DNA of 64,000 bases from SpSt-398 sp033762195 (lineage in GTDB: Bacteria; Bacteroidota; Bacteroidia; Chitinophagales; Chitinophagaceae). A program made the translations under genes and the position numbers. Shown piece by piece: positions 59,871-64,000 of the stretch. How positions within the stretch are numbered: position 1 is the first letter of the stretch; each line of letters starts with the position of its first letter. The notes beneath the pieces are model-generated. The model was not told the DNA's origin, searched no databases, and was given only the letters and a program-made list of their open reading frames with translations. Location of the stretch: NCBI GenBank assembly GCA_033762195.1, contig JANRLV010000058.1, forward strand, positions 12,341 to 76,340, read 5' to 3'.

Positions 59871-62800
59871 TCAGAATGAGTCAATAGCCCCGACCCCAAG
59901 TGCCCATAATTTCTTATTTATAGCCGGGATATCTGTGTTTATGATTTGATCGGCTTTTACCTTTAGTAATACCCATTGTGCATCGAGTTCCTTTTTTCGA
60001 TCCAGCGAGGACTGGTTTACCTGAGGGATATCACTTTCGGTTTGATTAAGTAAAAACAGATAATTGGCTGTAAACTTATTATCAAAATTATCTACATCAT
60101 CATAGGCCTTGGCCTTTCGTTGCACCATTTCTTCGTCCCAGGCCTTCATTCGCGTGATCAAGCCATTGGCCTCTTTGCGTAGCGAATCATTTTGACTGGT
60201 AGAAGGCAAAGCCGCCAACACGGTCTCTAACCGGATTCTCATTCCATTTAATTTGTTAACGAGCTGATGCATTTCTGTCACTTTGTTTTCCATTTCCCAC
60301 ATAATGGCATGATACGCTTCGTAGTCCTGCGACGTGGTGCGGTAGTTGGGATTGGGTAAAATGGTAGCCTTAGTTTCAACCGATTTATTCCCTGCAGTCA
60401 GCACCATTCGATAGGTACCCGGTATGGCCTTGTGACCCGCATAGCTGCTTTCAATGTACACATCAGGTACACCCGGGAGGGTGGCATGACGTAAGTTCCA
60501 AACAAACCGGTTCAATCCTTTCTTAGCTGGTAATACCGGTGAAGGTTCGGGGCCACCATCATAGCGGCGGTAAGTGCTGTCTGCCACCGAGGAGATTACC
60601 CTCACCAGTTGATTTTTTTCATTGAAAATTTGCAGGGTGATGTTATCCGTGGGTTTTAATTCGGGTAATTGATAGTACAAGGTGATACCTGTAGCGGGAT
60701 TGATACCACGCGAGGTGCTTGTGCCGGTAAAGGCCTCATCACTTTCATCGAGGTCGCTGTAGCCGGTGAGGAGCATGGTATTCACCGGTTGATACAGGTG
60801 TAAAGCGGTATCGGCTTTGCTGTACTGACGGATCAACGACAGATCGTCGAGTATCCAAATGGCGCGGCCGCCGGTAGCGGCAATCAGGTTACCCTCTTTT
60901 ATCATCAGGTCATGAACAGGTGTGATGGGCAGGTTGAGTTGAAACGGTGACCAGTCTTTGCCCCCATTCCATGAAATATATACACCCGTTTCAGTACCTG
61001 CATAGAGCAGGTCCTTTCGCACAGGATCCTCACGCAGTACGCGGGTAAAGGCGCCCGTGGGAATACCGTTATCAATGCGGGTCCAGGTTTTGCCGTAGTT
61101 GGTTGTTTTATATAATCCCGGCGTTTTATCATTGAATTTATAGCGCGTGGTGGCGATATAGGCAGTGGCTTTGTCAAAGGCCGATAACTCGATCGCATTG
61201 ACCAGACATTCGGGAAGTCCGGCAGGTGTTACATTTGTCCAGGTCTTCCCATTGTCGCGGGTGATATGCACCAGTCCGTCATCGCTGCCTGTCCAGATCA
61301 CGCCGGGTTCGCTTGCTGATTCCGCCACATACGCGAGGGTACCATAGTTTTCTGCGCCCACTGCTTCGTTTGTATAGGGCACACCCATCTTTCCTTGTTT
61401 GCTTTTATCATTTCTTGTGAGGTCGGGGGAAACTTCGGTCCAGTGTTTACCCAGGTCATCCGTACGGAGAAGCACCTGGGCTCCATGGTAAAACACCCGT
61501 GGATCATGTTTGGAACAGATGATGGGAGCGTTCCAGGCATAACGGTATTTCATGTCTTTCGCATCGCGGCCCAGGTATTGGATCGGTGCGGCCATCACAT
61601 TTGTACCTGCATTGGTTTTGGTATCCAGAAACTCGATCGTACCGAGGTAACTTCCGCCTGCCACATAGCGCGGATCATCCGGATTAAAGGCGAGAAAGGC
61701 GCTTTCACCACCGGCGGAGCTACGCCAGCTACGGGGAGTGATGCCACCTCCACCAATTTCGCGGCTTGCGATACTGACGCTGCTATTGTCCTGTTGCCCG
61801 CTGTAGATGCGGTAGGGAAATTGGTTATCGGTATTGAGACGATAAAACTGACCCGTAGGCATATTGCTTTGTGTGCTCCATGATAGGCCACCATTAAAAC
61901 TGACCACTGAACCGCCGTCATCCGAGAGGATCATGTTATTCGCGTTATCGGGGTTGATCCAGAGATCATGATAATCACCGTGCATACCCGAAACCTGGCT
62001 CCAGGTCTTGCCACCGTCGGAGGATTTCAGGGCCGGCGCACTCAGGACATAGACCAGGTCTTCGTTTTTTGGATCCGCGAAAACTTCAATATAGTACCAG
62101 GCCCTTTGCACCAGGCGGTGGTCTTTACTTACCAGTGACCAGGAATGACCGCTGTTTGAAGACACGAACAGGCCTCCCTGTTCTTTTTGCGTATCGCTTT
62201 CAATCAGCGCATATACTTTTTCCGGGTTTGCCCGGCTCACGGAGATGGCCATTTTACCCAACTCTTTGGGAAGACCCTCTTCGATCTTTTGCCAGGTTTC
62301 GCCAGCATCGGTTGATTTATAGAGGCCACTGCCAGGCCCACCACTGATAACCTGCCAGGGGCGGCGACCGTGTTCCCACATAGCGGCATAGAGGATGCGG
62401 GGGTTGTTCATATCCATGGACAGTTCCGCGCAGCCGGTACGTTCATTGACGAATAAGATATTTTTCCAGGTCTTGCCACCATCGGTGGATTTATAGATCC
62501 CTCTTTCCTTGTTCGGGCCATAGAGGGCGCCCTGGGCGGCGACGTACACGATATCCGGATTTCGCGGATCGATCTGTATCCGGGAAATGTGTTGCGTTTC
62601 ATCCAGTCCCGTTTTTTTCCAGGTTTTACCCGCATCGGTGGATTTATACACTCCATCGCCATGCGAGGTCATTACCCCGCGTATGGCATGTTCACCCATG
62701 CCCACGTACACCACATTTGCATCGCTTTCGGCCACGGCTACGGCGCCAACCGAGCTCGTAGTAAAGAAGCCATCCGAGATATTTCTCCAGGTAATGCCCA

Positions 62801-63026
62801 TGTCGTCGGTTTTCCAGAGGCCGCCTCCGGTGGTACCCATATAGTACACCATGGGGTTGCCCTTTACGCCTGTGGCACAGTTTGAGCGGCCACCCCGAAA
62901 GGGGCCGATATTGCGCCATTTCACCGCTTTGAATACGGCATTATAATCGGTCGTGTCTTTTTTGGGCTGGGAAATGCTCGATTGGCAAATGCTCAGCAGA
63001 ACGAGCAGGGGCAGAAGTTTACGCAT
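59871..63026 (-). CDS. Secreted Asp-box (sortilin/VPS10-like) repeat protein
   Basis: 1051 residues with a signal peptide (about 1-19). About eleven Asp-box-like motifs of type S-x-D-x-G-x-T-W spread over residues 65-720 (KSTDAGKTW, KSTDGGKTW, SSDGGKTW, TRDNGKTW and others) make one or two beta-propellers, as in VPS10/glycosyl-hydrolase-like exo-sialidase folds. The C-terminal third adds a beta-sandwich (about 760-880, with RRYDGGPEPSP) and a helical tail. No catalytic residues of sialidases are evident. Predicted extracytoplasmic; substrate unknown. Confidence 0.88.
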   Translation of the reverse strand: MRKLLPLLVLLSICQSSISQPKKDTTDYNAVFKAVKWRNIGPFRGGRSNCATGVKGNPMVYYMGTTGGGLWKTDDMGITWRNISDGFFTTSSVGAVAVAESDANVVYVGMGEHAIRGVMTSHGDGVYKSTDAGKTWKKTGLDETQHISRIQIDPRNPDIVYVAAQGALYGPNKERGIYKSTDGGKTWKNILFVNERTGCAELSMDMNNPRILYAAMWEHGRRPWQVISGGPGSGLYKSTDAGETWQKIEEGLPKELGKMAISVSRANPEKVYALIESDTQKEQGGLFVSSNSGHSWSLVSKDHRLVQRAWYYIEVFADPKNEDLVYVLSAPALKSSDGGKTWSQVSGMHGDYHDLWINPDNANNMILSDDGGSVVSFNGGLSWSTQSNMPTGQFYRLNTDNQFPYRIYSGQQDNSSVSIASREIGGGGITPRSWRSSAGGESAFLAFNPDDPRYVAGGSYLGTIEFLDTKTNAGTNVMAAPIQYLGRDAKDMKYRYAWNAPIICSKHDPRVFYHGAQVLLRTDDLGKHWTEVSPDLTRNDKSKQGKMGVPYTNEAVGAENYGTLAYVAESASEPGVIWTGSDDGLVHITRDNGKTWTNVTPAGLPECLVNAIELSAFDKATAYIATTRYKFNDKTPGLYKTTNYGKTWTRIDNGIPTGAFTRVLREDPVRKDLLYAGTETGVYISWNGGKDWSPFQLNLPITPVHDLMIKEGNLIAATGGRAIWILDDLSLIRQYSKADTALHLYQPVNTMLLTGYSDLDESDEAFTGTSTSRGINPATGITLYYQLPELKPTDNITLQIFNEKNQLVRVISSVADSTYRRYDGGPEPSPVLPAKKGLNRFVWNLRHATLPGVPDVYIESSYAGHKAIPGTYRMVLTAGNKSVETKATILPNPNYRTTSQDYEAYHAIMWEMENKVTEMHQLVNKLNGMRIRLETVLAALPSTSQNDSLRKEANGLITRMKAWDEEMVQRKAKAYDDVDNFDNKFTANYLFLLNQTESDIPQVNQSSLDRKKELDAQWVLLKVKADQIINTDIPAINKKLWALGVGAIDSF

Positions 63027-63098
63027 GAGAGAGTTTTGGTAGTAATAGGGCTAATATAAGGATTCTTGGGAGAGATTGACTGCAGAGGATGTTGACTT

Positions 63099-63638
63099 CT
63101 ATTTGAACAGGTAAGAATACCCTGGTCCTTTGAAGAATATCACTATCCAGGTAATGATGATGACAATAGGGAAGGAAAAAGCGCCGATTCTGCCCAAAAT
63201 AGCTGTCCAGGATTTACTAAACGGAGCAACCAAACCTCCCTCGAGGTTCAGTTTATTAAATTTTGCCTTGATACCGTCAATGGCGAAGTGCGCGGCAATC
63301 AGTCCAAAAATGGAAAAAAATGCCATGAACATACCTGCAAGGGGGATGATAAAGAAGATCAGTTCACTCGTATTTACATCATTCTCCTTGTTCATTGCGA
63401 CGGCATAGGTCGCAAAAAGAAATCCTTGGAAGGTCATCATCCAGGTCATGCGGTTATTGATCAGTGTTTGTTCGGCAGCGATCAGGTTGCGATGGTATTC
63501 TGCTATCTGAAGATCGCAGCAGTCCCTGGGTGATGAGGTTTTTTTACTTGCTTCCCCACCTGTGGTCTGTTTTTTTTCTTCTCCTGTTGCGGGGGTGACT
63601 GGGGTAGGTTGTTGGGGTGTTGGTTTGGTTTCTGACAT
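63099..63638 (-). CDS. Membrane protein with Pro/Thr-rich N-terminus
   Basis: 179 residues from ATG 63638 (MSETKPTPQQPTPVTPATG). A longer frame to 63701 overlaps an inverted repeat and is rejected. A Pro/Thr-rich tail and KKTSSPRDCCDLQ are followed by a helix (YHRNLIAAEQTLINNRMTWM) running into three hydrophobic segments (QGFLFATYAVAM, FFIIPLAGMFMAFFSIFGLI, FSFPIVIIITWIVIFF). SLATT-like membrane arrangements are a possible relative, but I am not sure. Downstream of the HTH gene on the same strand. Confidence 0.75.
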   Translation of the reverse strand: MSETKPTPQQPTPVTPATGEEKKQTTGGEASKKTSSPRDCCDLQIAEYHRNLIAAEQTLINNRMTWMMTFQGFLFATYAVAMNKENDVNTSELIFFIIPLAGMFMAFFSIFGLIAAHFAIDGIKAKFNKLNLEGGLVAPFSKSWTAILGRIGAFSFPIVIIITWIVIFFKGPGYSYLFK

Positions 63639-63670
63639 GAATTCTAAGTTATTGAAGATTTTTGGAAGGA

Positions 63671-63688
63671 TTTCAACAACCGTTGAAA
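63671..63688. promoter_or_regulatory. Inverted repeat in the gap between HTH and membrane genes
   Basis: TTTCAAC (63671-63677) and GTTGAAA (63682-63688) are perfect inverted copies 4 bases apart, an operator-like site near the HTH gene. Confidence 0.35.
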
Positions 63689-63714
63689 GATTATTGCACA
63701 AATGGGTAGGGCGG

Positions 63715-63996
63715 CTAAAGCAAAAACCGAATGGCGGCCAGTTCGGTCCCGATTTGTTGCACTCCTTTAAGTATGCGCTGCGATTGAGTAGTAGAGGGTT
63801 TTTTATGTCCTTTTATGTATTGAGCCAACAGGCTTTGGTTCATGCCTATTCGTTCGGATAGGGCCTTGGCATTAATGACTTTATAAAACTCAAAAAATTG
63901 AGGAAGATCCAGTACAATCTTCAGGTCATTTTCAGTGATTGTTTTTCCTTCCTTTTTAAAATAGAGATTAAGGGCATCGAGCATTTGGCCTTTCAA
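63715..63996 (-). CDS. Helix-turn-helix (XRE-like) protein, possibly 5' partial
   Basis: At least 93 residues; the visible start is TTG 63996, an ATG at 63984 is possible, and the frame stays open to the window edge. The C-terminal half fits an XRE-type HTH: NAKALSERIGMNQSLLAQYIKG, then HKKPSTTQSQRILKGVQQIG. The N-terminal helices (LNLYFKKEGKTITENDLKIVL) are of the kind seen in HigA-like antitoxins. No toxin-like gene is seen on the downstream side. Confidence 0.78.
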   Translation of the reverse strand: MKGQMLDALNLYFKKEGKTITENDLKIVLDLPQFFEFYKVINAKALSERIGMNQSLLAQYIKGHKKPSTTQSQRILKGVQQIGTELAAIRFLL

Positions 63997-64000
63997 TTGT

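Noticed and set aside
1..64000. Mobile elements, prophage or known defence systems
   Set aside because: No transposase, integrase, terminase, restriction or Cas-like protein was recognised; the DUF4143 ATPase alone is not enough.

Overview
The window reads as chromosomal DNA of a Bacteroidota bacterium, most likely a Chitinophagaceae-type member of the Chitinophagales. The evidence is gldA, two T9SS-type C-terminal sorting domains plus a gliding-motility C-terminal domain, a DUF1800/DUF1501 pair, FecI/FecR-type sigma/anti-sigma genes beside a TonB-dependent receptor, LytTR two-component genes, and several promoters of the Bacteroidota type (-7 element TAnnTTTG). Ribosome-binding sites are weak or absent, and TTG and GTG starts occur. 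I see no rRNA, tRNA, CRISPR array, transposase, integrase or phage gene. This is mostly ordinary chromosome with many lipoproteins of unknown role.

Layout: 1-5.0 kb, a type I secretion-like trio (ABC protein with degenerate ATPase motifs, HlyD-type adaptor, TolC-type outer-membrane protein). 5.0-9.9 kb, an inorganic-carbon/ion block (SulP transporter, two beta-carbonic anhydrases, a small unknown protein, an NhaD-type antiporter). 10-15.2 kb, a GH130-like lipoprotein, gldA, eno, a DivIC/FtsB-like protein, a small unknown and nth. 15.4-20.7 kb, a T9SS-linked operon. 20.8-29.7 kb, korA, serS, a cyclophilin, gcvH, an ECF sigma/anti-sigma pair, VanZ, a DUF937 protein and prfA, with a candidate small RNA at 27.5 kb. 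29.8-40.2 kb, an amidohydrolase, small membrane proteins, a NarL-type regulator divergent from an Hpt protein, a T9SS cargo protein, a seven-repeat propeller lipoprotein and a LytS/LytR-like pair. 40.4-48.4 kb, a cyclase, then a five-gene block: ECF sigma, FecR, STN-domain surface protein, TonB-dependent receptor, GIN-domain adhesin-like protein. 48.5-51.2 kb, a FabH-like synthase and three small genes, two of them RNA-binding. 51.7-63.7 kb, unknown surface proteins, DoxX and NTF2-like proteins, a DUF4143 ATPase, a large Asp-box protein, and a membrane protein next to an HTH gene.

The most striking feature is non-coding. Many intergenic gaps hold imperfect palindromes built from degenerate 7-bp units. 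Four loci (after gldA, eno, nth and the amidohydrolase) use GATGACA/GATGTTG-type units on one arm and TGTCATC/CAACATC-type units on the other. Other loci show the same 7-bp period with different words (TGATTAT/ATAATCA, AATAGCC/AATAGCT, AGGAATC/TCCTGAT, GAGACGT). Several begin at or within a stop codon, and one runs in exact 7-bp register up to the next start codon. Second is a candidate ~107-nt small RNA (minus strand, about 27483-27590) with a TAAATTTG promoter element and an intrinsic terminator. It carries 14 nt of perfect antisense to the eno leader.

All functional assignments come from reading motifs by eye; no database search was run.
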